A DNA stretch of 6,680 nucleotides from Peptococcaceae bacterium BRH_c23 (GTDB lineage Bacteria > Bacillota_B > Desulfitobacteriia > Desulfitobacteriales > Desulfitobacteriaceae): assembly GCA_000961805.1 (NCBI GenBank), contig LADV01000286.1:1-6680 (forward strand), read 5' to 3'. Below the pieces are notes generated by a model. It ran no database searches, was not told the DNA's origin, and saw only the letters and a list, made by a program, of their open reading frames with translations. The position numbers and the translations under genes were made by a program. Positions 1-6,151 of the stretch are shown one piece after another (positions within the stretch are counted from its first letter, which is position 1; every line of letters begins with the position of its first letter).

Positions 1-15
1 GTTGAGCCTTTTCGA

Positions 16-75
16 CGTGCAAAACTTCCGATTGCGCCCTTTACGAACCGTCCCCGACTTGCACGCTACTTGCAC
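16..75. repeat. REP-like short repeat with AACCGTCCCC core and TTGCAC copies
   Basis: Seen directly: CGTGCAA at 16-22 is the exact reverse complement of TTGCACG at 59-65, and ACTTGCAC occurs twice, at 57-64 and 68-75. Between the arms lies GAACCGTCCCC at 45-55. The same 11 bases occur on the minus strand inside the repeat cluster beside the RAYT gene (6127-6137). I infer a dispersed REP-like element; its true borders and copy number cannot be judged from one window. Confidence 0.45.
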
Positions 76-175
76 ACAAAATGGGTTATTATTGTTCCAC
101 CCCTCTTAATCCTTGAAAGGTATGAAAAAGTCCCCGGATGGATTTATCCAACCGAGGCCGATTTGATAAATAAGG

Positions 176-203
176 AAGACCCCCGAACTTCGGGGGTCTT
201 TTT
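176..203. terminator. Intrinsic terminator, strong GC hairpin, probably bidirectional
   Basis: AAGACCCCCGA at 176-186 pairs perfectly with TCGGGGGTCTT at 190-200, leaving a three-base loop. The T-run is best on the plus strand (199-203, five T's). On the minus strand the stem is followed by a T-rich but interrupted stretch. The only nearby gene inside the window is the minus-strand surface-protein gene, whose stop lies about 115 bases away, so it may end here. The better plus-strand T-run suggests it also ends a plus-strand transcript entering from the left edge. Confidence 0.8.
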
Positions 204-231
204 CGACCCGAGCACAGATATATGGCAAACA

Positions 232-307
232 AAACGTCCCTTTGACTTTTCAAACGTCTCTTTGACTTTTCAAACGTCTCTTTGACTTTTCTTTTTCTTT
301 GACTTTC
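232..307. repeat. Tandem array of a 20-bp unit (three copies plus a degenerate fourth)
   Basis: Three head-to-tail 20-bp units lie at 232-251, 252-271 and 272-291. They read AAACGTCYCTTTGACTTTTC; the first has C and the other two have T at the variable position. A decayed part-copy (TCTTTGACTTTC) follows at 296-307. The array ends eight bases before the stop codon of the surface-protein gene, so it forms that gene's immediate 3' untranslated region. Read on the minus strand, the unit contains GTCAAAGGGACGTTT, which resembles the cores at 45-64 and 6120-6136. Function unknown. Confidence 0.85.
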
Positions 308-314
308 TTTTAAA

Positions 315-3300
315 CTAGGCCGATAGTACGGTCACTGTTACGACATAGTTTTGTGTTGATCCATCTGTTGCTGTTACCGTGTATGTTACCGGAGATGTAA
401 AGTCTTGTACTGTTCCTGTATTTGGTGATACGCTTGCCCCTGTTATGGCAATTGAGGTTGCCAATGCACTTACAGCCGTCCCAGACGGTACTGCAACAGC
501 GATTGTATGTGACGCTTCATTTATCACGCCCACTACTGCAGGGTTCAATCCAACTAACACAAATGCTGTTATTGCTTTCGCTGCAATTGGGGCTATAGTT
601 ACCGTTACTGTATAGGTCTTGGTTGTTGAATCTCGTGCTGTAACGGTATAAGTTACCGGATTTGTGAAGTCATTTGCTGTTGTTCCACTTATTTGCGTTG
701 TTGAACCTACAGTTACAGTGGAACCAGGTGAACTTACAAAGGTTGCTTTCAATGCCGTTACATCTGTTTGCTTAGGCACGGTCAACGAAATGTTTGTTCC
801 ATTTATTTCACTGGGTGCCAAGTCAGCAAAGCTGAATATTGTGATGTCTTTTGCACTGCTAGCAGAGTGCGCTGCAACTTCCACGCCTTCCGTCATCATA
901 TGTCCGCCTGCAACTACAGACACAATTTGCCAAAAACCAGAGTTATTCTGCAGTCTGAATGGGCCGTTCTCTTGATTAATGTTTGCCAAAATATTAAAAA
1001 CTGCATTATTAGCTCCGGCTGTTACTGAAATGATTGGGACAATAGCATTATCTTTGTCGCGAAGGATTAAATCTCCAACAGCAAGACTGCTAACAGTTTT
1101 ATGAAGATTAAGTGTAAAACCAGTATTTGTTACGTTGCTAATAAATGCCTTGTTCGGGACGACGTTATCCCTGCCTGCCAGTATCTGCAAGTATCCGCCT
1201 ACCTTCTCACCATCCCCAGTGGCTCGAACGATGAAATGGTATCCCGCGTCAGCGGCGGTTGTTACGTAGGTTAAATTTGTCGCCCCGGGAATAACCGTCA
1301 TCTCATAGGTCACAGGATTTACTCGGAACCATTGATAGGTCATGTATCGGTCGGTGTATACCAAGTCATCAGCATCCGACACATACTGAGTGGCAGTGAA
1401 GGACGCCGTTAAGCCCCTCCCGATAAAGGGTGCCATAACTCCTGAGATAACCATACTTTCATCAAGACCGTACCCTGTAAATCTAGTTACTACACTTGGC
1501 GATGGTGCTTCGATAATATTTGAAGTATAGCCAGCGCTATTTCCTCCAACTACCAGTAGGCGATATTGATAATCTCCTCCTGGATTTTTGATAGAGAAAT
1601 TGTCTTGAGTAGCCGATTCGGTTGCTACATTAGAATAATTCGCCCATCCTACCCCATTGTCACTTGAATACTGCAACGTATAACCTGTTGCCCCAAAATC
1701 CTGAGGCGGTAAAAACTTCATCTCGACAATGTGGTCAATAATAGGATTCCCACTTAAAATCATTGTGACATACTTATGGTTTCTGTCTACATACAAACCG
1801 CCTATTTTATTATTTTCGCTTGCAAATGGAACAAATGTGGGAAGGGCCCCGCCCACGCCCGGCGTAAAATCACTGCCGTTTGCCTGTGCCGGTGTAAGCA
1901 GCGCAATCTCTCCCGCTTCAAGTGTTACTGTGACATCTTTAGTCCATGCATTTGCACCAGAGTTAACAACAGATGCGCCAACTAAATGAAGCTGTATCGC
2001 TGTAGGAAGAAAATTAAGCCCTGCGAATTTACTTTGTACAGCTGCAAGATTTGCATACGATATCGTTCCATCGTCTGCAATTCCCAAATCCTGCACATAA
2101 GAGACAGCTGAATTACCTGCGCCGTCCTTGATGGTTACCGTCGATGCAGCTGCATCCAAGTAGTAGGGAGCAGCTTTTGCTTGTGCATAGGTCACTGCAT
2201 CGCTTGCTGCTGTAAATGTATATCCGAAAATAATACTACCAGATGAAATAGCAACATCTGCGTTGGTAATAGCACTTACTGCTACCGTTGATGTGGAGCT
2301 GCCACCGCCACCGCCATCAGAAGGGGTTACTGGTGTTACCGGAATGGTAGAACTTGTAGGGGTGGCTGTCGTTAGATTACCATTAACACTACCTCCGCCA
2401 CTTAGGGTAACGCTGCCAGCGCTGGAACTAAGACTGGTTACTGCTGCTCCTGGCTTTACTACTATACTGGACGCAGCAGCCGTGTTCATCTTTGCTACTG
2501 TACCAGATACTACAGTTACAGACGAGCTATCGGTGATGGATACGCTGGCGAACTGACCAGCCAACTGGATCGCCTCTGACGAAGCTGCCTTTGCAACTTT
2601 CACGTTGCTTACAACTGCACCAGCTTCTGCCGTTAACTTTAGGCTTCCAGAAAGGGCAACATCGTTAGCGAACGTTCCCTGCAAGCCTACAGCAATTTGA
2701 GTATCTAGCCTTGGCTGGGCAGAAAGTACCCCAACATTTGCTCCGCTCTGTGATTCGACTGTGCCATTGGACTGAACCAGCGTAAACCCAAGCGTTGTAC
2801 CAGCTTCAGCCACTACACGCGTACCTGGAGAAGAGCTGGATACCACTAGTCTATCAGCTTTAGTATTTTTCAAATGAATACTGTGATCTGCGCCCGATAG
2901 AACAACAATTCTAGTAGCTTGCACGCCGTCAAGAGTAGTAGAGCCTGCCTTACCTGGATCGACAAATACAGTGCCCTTTACAATGACATTCTGCAATGTT
3001 ACGCCATCTGCATCGACAAGAATGTTCCCGTTGACTGTTAAGTCTTTAAATGCAGCATTAGGAGTGTTCAATTCCACAGCCCCGTTTAGAATGGCGGACT
3101 GGCCGGGCTGGGCATATCCTAAGCTTTGTACAGTCGAATCCGACATTACCGCAGTTCCTCCAAGAATTCCAGGATTCTTAAGAGCTATATCGGTCTGGAT
3201 AAATGCTTTAGTGCCGACTGGAACGGCTTCTTTATTTGACAGTACAATAGCACCGCCAAGTTTAGCCGCCATAGGAGCACCTGTCAAAGAGTCTATAAGG

Positions 3301-4160
3301 CTGGTGTCATTTCCATTGGCGAAGAACATGCTGCCACCGACAATAAGGTTTTCGAATTGCTTTAACACTTCAGTGTTTGTATCAAAACGATCATTCCCGC
3401 CGAGTCTCAGGGCATTGGGAAGTGCATCCTTGACTAAGTTGGATACAACTGCCGTGCCACCTATGACATAGGTCTTGTTTATACCTGACGACTTGATGAA
3501 GTCAGACACAACTTTCGAAACGGAATCCTTATCAACGAGCAGAACCGGAATTCCTTTGGCTGCCGCAATCGGGGCAATCGAAATTGCGTCGACGTTGGCA
3601 AAGGCATTAGTTACTACAACTTCTTGAAACGGTTTAATTTTTTGGATTTCCTTGGCGATATTTACAGCTGTTTCATACCGATCATAACCGCCCAGCCGTA
3701 CGGATTGAATTCCGGCTGCGGTAAGCTGACTCTCGACTTTAGCCGACATTACCGCCGTCCCACTTACCAGATAAACCTTAGTTACGCCAAGCTTTTTTAA
3801 TTCATTCAACGTGCTGGCAGGTACTGAGTCAATGTCCGCCAAAAGGATTGGTCCATCGACCGCTTTGGCAAGACTTGAGGAGGCAAGTGCGTCTACCATG
3901 TTCCGATCTCCTGACGGTGCTAAGACTGCTGTGCTTGCCGACTGCCAGCCATGGTCTGCGATCTGAACTGCTGTACCATACCTATCATACCCACCAAGAC
4001 GAGTAAGCGTATTAATTGAGCTCTGAGCAGACTGAACGTTGTACATTGATTTTACCTGCGCATCGCTTGCCATAGCTGCACCAGGAGTCAATCCCGAAGT
4101 AACTGTAAGTGCCGTGATAGCTAAGGATGCAATAAACCTATTTGCCTTAAATAATACCAT
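315..4160 (-). CDS. Secreted cell-surface protein with three CWB2 repeats and C-terminal Ig-like modules
   Basis: This 1281-residue protein is exported and probably held on the cell wall as an S-layer-associated protein or adhesin. Residues 1-31 form a signal peptide (K5 and R8, a hydrophobic core, likely cleavage after AMA31). Three CWB2 repeats start at R54 (RLGGYDRYGTA), R155 (RLGGYDRYETA) and R252 (RLGGNDRFDTN). In Clostridia this family binds wall polymers non-covalently, and no LPxTG sorting signal is present, which fits. Residues ~355-600 are short Val/Ser/Thr-rich turns resembling a beta-solenoid. A Pro/Ser/Gly linker follows, with five glycines near 616-620. Residues ~625-1100 look Ig/fibronectin-like (YQWFRVNP...IPGATNLTY). 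The end has two related beta-sandwich repeats (1104-1194 and 1195-1281, both with PVTYTVTA), like the DUF5018 group. I see no enzymatic domain, so ligand and role are unknown. The ATG at 4160 fits the signal peptide and ribosome binding site. The frame is intact. Confidence 0.93.
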   Translation of the reverse strand: MVLFKANRFIASLAITALTVTSGLTPGAAMASDAQVKSMYNVQSAQSSINTLTRLGGYDRYGTAVQIADHGWQSASTAVLAPSGDRNMVDALASSSLAKAVDGPILLADIDSVPASTLNELKKLGVTKVYLVSGTAVMSAKVESQLTAAGIQSVRLGGYDRYETAVNIAKEIQKIKPFQEVVVTNAFANVDAISIAPIAAAKGIPVLLVDKDSVSKVVSDFIKSSGINKTYVIGGTAVVSNLVKDALPNALRLGGNDRFDTNTEVLKQFENLIVGGSMFFANGNDTSLIDSLTGAPMAAKLGGAIVLSNKEAVPVGTKAFIQTDIALKNPGILGGTAVMSDSTVQSLGYAQPGQSAILNGAVELNTPNAAFKDLTVNGNILVDADGVTLQNVIVKGTVFVDPGKAGSTTLDGVQATRIVVLSGADHSIHLKNTKADRLVVSSSSPGTRVVAEAGTTLGFTLVQSNGTVESQSGANVGVLSAQPRLDTQIAVGLQGTFANDVALSGSLKLTAEAGAVVSNVKVAKAASSEAIQLAGQFASVSITDSSSVTVVSGTVAKMNTAAASSIVVKPGAAVTSLSSSAGSVTLSGGGSVNGNLTTATPTSSTIPVTPVTPSDGGGGGSSTSTVAVSAITNADVAISSGSIIFGYTFTAASDAVTYAQAKAAPYYLDAAASTVTIKDGAGNSAVSYVQDLGIADDGTISYANLAAVQSKFAGLNFLPTAIQLHLVGASVVNSGANAWTKDVTVTLEAGEIALLTPAQANGSDFTPGVGGALPTFVPFASENNKIGGLYVDRNHKYVTMILSGNPIIDHIVEMKFLPPQDFGATGYTLQYSSDNGVGWANYSNVATESATQDNFSIKNPGGDYQYRLLVVGGNSAGYTSNIIEAPSPSVVTRFTGYGLDESMVISGVMAPFIGRGLTASFTATQYVSDADDLVYTDRYMTYQWFRVNPVTYEMTVIPGATNLTYVTTAADAGYHFIVRATGDGEKVGGYLQILAGRDNVVPNKAFISNVTNTGFTLNLHKTVSSLAVGDLILRDKDNAIVPIISVTAGANNAVFNILANINQENGPFRLQNNSGFWQIVSVVAGGHMMTEGVEVAAHSASSAKDITIFSFADLAPSEINGTNISLTVPKQTDVTALKATFVSSPGSTVTVGSTTQISGTTANDFTNPVTYTVTARDSTTKTYTVTVTIAPIAAKAITAFVLVGLNPAVVGVINEASHTIAVAVPSGTAVSALATSIAITGASVSPNTGTVQDFTSPVTYTVTATDGSTQNYVVTVTVLSA

Positions 4161-4167
4161 CCAAGTT

Positions 4168-4175
4168 CCCCCCTC
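4168..4175 (-). promoter_or_regulatory. Ribosome binding site of the surface-protein gene
   Basis: On the minus strand GAGGGGGG sits seven bases before the ATG at 4160. It is purine-rich and well spaced, and it supports this start, which also gives a complete signal peptide. Confidence 0.8.
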
Positions 4176-4226
4176 TTTTTATAATCAACCCAGTCCAACT
4201 TCAGTTTACTAAATTTCCCTCACTTT

Positions 4227-4252
4227 ATCTATCACCCAATCGGGTGATAGAT
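4227..4252. promoter_or_regulatory. Perfect 26-bp palindrome in the leader of the surface-protein gene
   Basis: ATCTATCACCC (4227-4237) and GGGTGATAGAT (4242-4252) are perfect inverted repeats of 11 bases around a four-base centre (AATC). The element lies 67-92 bases upstream of the ATG. It has no T-run, so it is not a normal terminator. It could be an operator for a dimeric regulator or a stabilising hairpin in the mRNA leader; the sequence cannot tell which. Confidence 0.7.
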
Positions 4253-4385
4253 TTAAATTTCTTACAGGATATCTACCTCATCCCCCCGCCTCTATGCTCA
4301 GCGTCAGGGTGAGACTGAATATGTCCAACCCCTGCTGCACCGCACACAGGTCAATTCCGTTCGATAAAAATGTCATACTAATGTC

Positions 4386-4423
4386 AAAAAGCAGGCTACC
4401 CGAAAATGGGTAACCTGCTTTTT
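4386..4423 (-). terminator. Intrinsic terminator downstream of the methyltransferase gene
   Basis: AAAAAGCAGG (4386-4395) pairs with CCTGCTTTTT (4414-4423), and the inner TACCC/GGGTA pair extends the stem past one C-A mismatch to a six-base loop. On the minus strand the stem ends in five T's, about 135 bases after the stop of the core-MetE-like gene, so it most likely ends that transcript. It also insulates the surface-protein gene from read-through. The symmetric A and T runs would let it work in both directions. Confidence 0.85.
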
Positions 4424-4558
4424 GTTATATAGTTGACCAAATGGAAAAGCCAAGGCCAGCGGACGTGCACTGCCCCGCCAACGCGCCATGGTCTTCTCCC
4501 GCCGTCTCCCCGTCTCTAGCCCGGACCTTCGCGCTTACAAAAGTGAATCTCCTTTGTG

Positions 4559-5623
4559 TCACACAAGGCCCCCAAGGCCTGCTAAAAGCCTATACACCTG
4601 TTCTGCCAATTCTTGGGGAAGTGTTCCCGTTCCACAGCTCGGTGTTAACATACTTTGTTGGCGAAGAAGGGATTCATCAACTCCACGTTTCACGAGTTCC
4701 TCGATATTACCTTCCAACCGGATTTTAAGGCTTTGCGAAGTTTCTTCCCAAGCAATCGGACTCGTGGGAACAATTCCCCAAGAAAGGATTCCTCCCCGTG
4801 TTAAAAATCTATTGAGTGGCTCCGCTAAGACCATCATGCTCTGCATATATTCGTAGGCGTCAAAATTCACGACCTGAACCTTAGAGTCAAAAAGAAGGGT
4901 CCAATCCATGCCTGCACAGACATGCACACCAGCAATTCCACCTTGCCGCAAGATCCCCTCAACAATCACATTCAGTTCTTCAATTAGAGGCTCCCTTTTC
5001 AACGTAATGTGGGTTGAAGCACCAAAGCCATAAAACCCTGGATCGTCAATCATCATAAGTACAGGTAAGCCAAACTGGCTGAGCTGTTTGGTCTGCCACT
5101 CAGCATGCAAGGCAAGGGTTTTAACCAGCATATCCCTGAGAGTATCATCATAATAACTCGACCGTCTATTTTTATCCGTAATCTGCATTCCCAAGGTCAC
5201 CGGACCACTGAGCTGTCCCTTTAAAATTACAGCCTCCCTTGTTCCGTAATGTTCAAGATTACGACAAAAGACTTCAAACCCTTCCCCACCCTGTGAGCTG
5301 AATCCAAAGCGATCCAGCGCTTGTTGATCACCCTCAACCGCCTCTAAATACAACGTATAGAAAACTGTCATCCGCTCTACCCAATCCGGCGCATCAACTT
5401 GAAATTTTGGGTCTTCGACATCTGCTATGACTCCAGTTTCAACTAGGGCGTTGAGATATTGCCCAACAAAGGAGCTTTCTGCTCCGAGACGCGGAAGTTG
5501 CGGCCAATGGGGCGCGTGCGGAACACTTTTCCAAATCAATTCCAACGCTTCTTCACCATTGGTTAGTGGTACACTTCCAACTCCCGTTGCCAAAAAACCA
5601 GGTTTAAAGTTTCCTTTTTGCAT
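4559..5623 (-). CDS. Stand-alone MetE/UROD-fold methyltransferase (core-MetE-like, putative methionine synthase)
   Basis: The product, 354 residues from this ATG, matches the catalytic half of cobalamin-independent methionine synthase and lacks the N-terminal half that full-length MetE (about 750 residues) uses for folate. Short relatives in anaerobes are thought to methylate homocysteine with a methyl-corrinoid protein instead of folate; transfer of that role to this protein is inference. Seen here: an N-terminal GVGSVPLT loop, HWPQLPR near residue 40, GQLSGPVTLG near 137-146, and probable zinc ligands His234 and Cys236 (HVCAG) and Cys330 (TPSCGTGTL). Asp255 (VNFDAYEY) falls where MetE has its glutamate ligand. 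The protein is cytoplasmic, with no signal or membrane segment. Codons extend to a TTG at 5629, which lies closer to the GGGGA ribosome binding site, so a 356-residue form is possible. It looks monocistronic. Another methyl acceptor, or a role in corrinoid methyl transfer, is possible. Confidence 0.85.
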   Translation of the reverse strand: MQKGNFKPGFLATGVGSVPLTNGEEALELIWKSVPHAPHWPQLPRLGAESSFVGQYLNALVETGVIADVEDPKFQVDAPDWVERMTVFYTLYLEAVEGDQQALDRFGFSSQGGEGFEVFCRNLEHYGTREAVILKGQLSGPVTLGMQITDKNRRSSYYDDTLRDMLVKTLALHAEWQTKQLSQFGLPVLMMIDDPGFYGFGASTHITLKREPLIEELNVIVEGILRQGGIAGVHVCAGMDWTLLFDSKVQVVNFDAYEYMQSMMVLAEPLNRFLTRGGILSWGIVPTSPIAWEETSQSLKIRLEGNIEELVKRGVDESLLRQQSMLTPSCGTGTLPQELAEQVYRLLAGLGGLV

Positions 5624-5634
5624 ATACAATCAAT

Positions 5635-5639
5635 TCCCC
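5635..5639 (-). promoter_or_regulatory. Weak ribosome binding site of the core-MetE-like gene
   Basis: GGGGA on the minus strand lies 11 bases before the ATG at 5623 but only five before the TTG at 5629. Spacing favours the TTG and codon preference favours the ATG, so the start is ambiguous by two codons. Confidence 0.5.
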
Positions 5640-5653
5640 ATTCCGATAAAATA

Positions 5654-5676
5654 ATTCAATACATTCTATATTGAAT
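5654..5676. promoter_or_regulatory. Inverted repeat (operator candidate) enclosing the -10 box
   Basis: ATTCAATA (5654-5661) and TATTGAAT (5669-5676) are a perfect 8-bp inverted repeat with a seven-base spacer. The predicted -10 hexamer of the core-MetE-like promoter lies exactly in that spacer. A dimeric repressor bound here would block RNA polymerase. No regulator gene is in the window, and the site matches no operator that I recognise. Confidence 0.6.
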
Positions 5677-5691
5677 CCTACGTATAATCAA
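5663..5691 (-). promoter_or_regulatory. Sigma-A-type promoter of the core-MetE-like gene
   Basis: On the minus strand TTGATT (5691-5686) and TAGAAT (5668-5663) are separated by exactly 17 bases, matching the -35 and -10 consensus at four and five of six positions. Transcription would start near 5655 and leave a leader of about 30 bases, too short for an S-box or other methionine riboswitch. Control would therefore act at the promoter, in line with the overlapping inverted repeat. Confidence 0.7.
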
Positions 5692-5804
5692 CTTTTCCGT
5701 TGTCTATTTATTTAATGTGCGTCTTCACAAGGGTTTTGTGTTTTAGCCTTAACGGCAAGCGAACAGCAATGGAACGTATGCGACTGGGCTAATAAACATC
5801 CTCC

Positions 5805-6083
5805 CTACGGTCTCACCATGTGCCACAAATAAATCCAATCTGAGTAATGAAACAAGACCCAAACAAACAATACCCCCGCAATAATTCCAGGTAGCAATAA
5901 AAATGATCGGTAATGCCCACCAATCCGTCGGATATCATGGATGCGAATGGGCAAAAACAGGAACACAAAGGCAATGTAACTAATAATCGGAAGATAAAAC
6001 GGTACCCCCCAAGGGAGCAAAGCCCAGCCAATTGAGATAAATACAGCAAAGTGGCAGCGTCGTTCCAACCAATAAACAAGCAA
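5805..6083 (-). pseudogene. Small membrane protein, probably the 3' remnant of a truncated gene
   Basis: I do not recognise this protein. About 92 residues read as membrane protein, from LLVYWLERRCHF to a TAG after WHMVRP. Hydrophobic segments cover FAVFISIGWALLPWG, FYLPIISYIAFVFLFLPI and SFLLLPGIIAGVLFVWVLF, with a charged loop (RIHDIRRIGGHYR) between the last two, so three transmembrane helices are likely. The frame stays open upstream to an ATG at 6197, but that extension only translates the repeat cluster (PSPCVSLVSPSPCVS) and overlaps the RAYT gene. No ribosome binding site precedes any start near 6083. The simplest reading is a gene whose 5' part was replaced or separated when the RAYT/repeat unit arrived. 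An intact small gene starting at a TTG is the alternative. No terminator is evident after it. Confidence 0.45.
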
Positions 6084-6146
6084 GACACAAGAGACACAAG
6101 GGGACGGAGACACAAGGGAGACACAAGGGGACGGTTCTTCTGTGTC
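6084..6146. repeat. REP-like repeat cluster at the 3' end of the RAYT gene
   Basis: On the plus strand GACACAAG occurs four times (6084-6091, 6093-6100, 6109-6116, 6120-6127). The 15-mer GACACAAGGGGACGG occurs twice, 27 bases apart (6093-6107 and 6120-6134). TGTGTC at 6141-6146 is the inverted partner of the GACACA repeats, so the right-hand unit can fold as a hairpin. The cluster begins only five bases after the RAYT stop codon. Repeats next to RAYT genes are the usual substrates of these enzymes, so I infer that this is the cognate element. Confidence 0.75.
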
Positions 6147-6151
6147 AATGT

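Larger units (their letters stand above)
1..314. other. Gene-free region at left edge with repeats and terminator
   Basis: I find no credible gene here. One plus-strand frame stays open from the window edge to 285, but it reads through the terminator hairpin and the tandem repeats, lacks a ribosome binding site and has no recognisable domain, so I treat it as chance. The region holds a REP-like repeat (16-75), a hairpin with a T-run (176-203) and a 20-bp tandem repeat (232-307) next to the stop codon of the surface-protein gene. A C-terminal tail of a gene lying to the left cannot be excluded for the first ~110 bases, where another plus frame stays open to a TAA. Confidence 0.6.
4161..4558. 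other. Intergenic region between surface-protein and methyltransferase genes
   Basis: This 398-base gap contains, from right to left on the minus strand, the 3' tail of the methyltransferase transcript, its terminator (4386-4423), about 130 bases with no feature I can name (4253-4385), a 26-bp palindrome (4227-4252) and the ribosome binding site of the surface-protein gene. I could not find a convincing sigma-A promoter for the surface gene. A TTGACA overlaps the terminator tail at 4382-4387, but no good -10 box follows at the right distance. No ORF here looks real, and I recognise no known riboswitch class. Confidence 0.6.

Noticed and set aside
70..285. Plus-strand open frame of 71 residues at the left edge
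   Set aside because: It reads through the terminator hairpin (giving DPRTSGVFF) and the tandem repeat, starts with TTG, and has no ribosome binding site or recognisable domain.
2971..3471. Plus-strand open frame of 166 residues
   Set aside because: It is antisense to the well-supported CWB2 surface-protein gene and shows no domain; shadow frame. The other plus-strand frames inside 315-4160 were rejected for the same reason.
4361..4387. TTGACA (minus strand, 4387-4382) as the -35 box of the surface-protein gene
   Set aside because: It overlaps the terminator tail, and no acceptable -10 box lies 16-18 bases downstream; the nearest (TATCGA at spacer 15) is poor.
4441..4856. Two overlapping plus-strand open frames (95 and 122 residues)
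   Set aside because: Both run antisense into the end of the core-MetE-like gene, lack ribosome binding sites and resemble no protein.
5726..5740. CACAA/TTGTG inverted repeat as a terminator for the membrane-protein remnant
   Set aside because: The five-base AT-rich stem is too weak, and no proper T-run follows on the minus strand.
6084..6146. CRISPR array
   Set aside because: The repeated units are 8-15 bases with spacers of 1 to 12 bases and irregular spacing. No cas genes are present, and the position beside a RAYT gene explains them.
5813..6148. Alternative minus-strand frame of 111 residues over the membrane-protein remnant
   Set aside because: The competing frame has cleaner transmembrane segments and a charged loop. 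This one is Cys/Leu-rich in the way of an out-of-frame reading, and its start lies in the repeat cluster.
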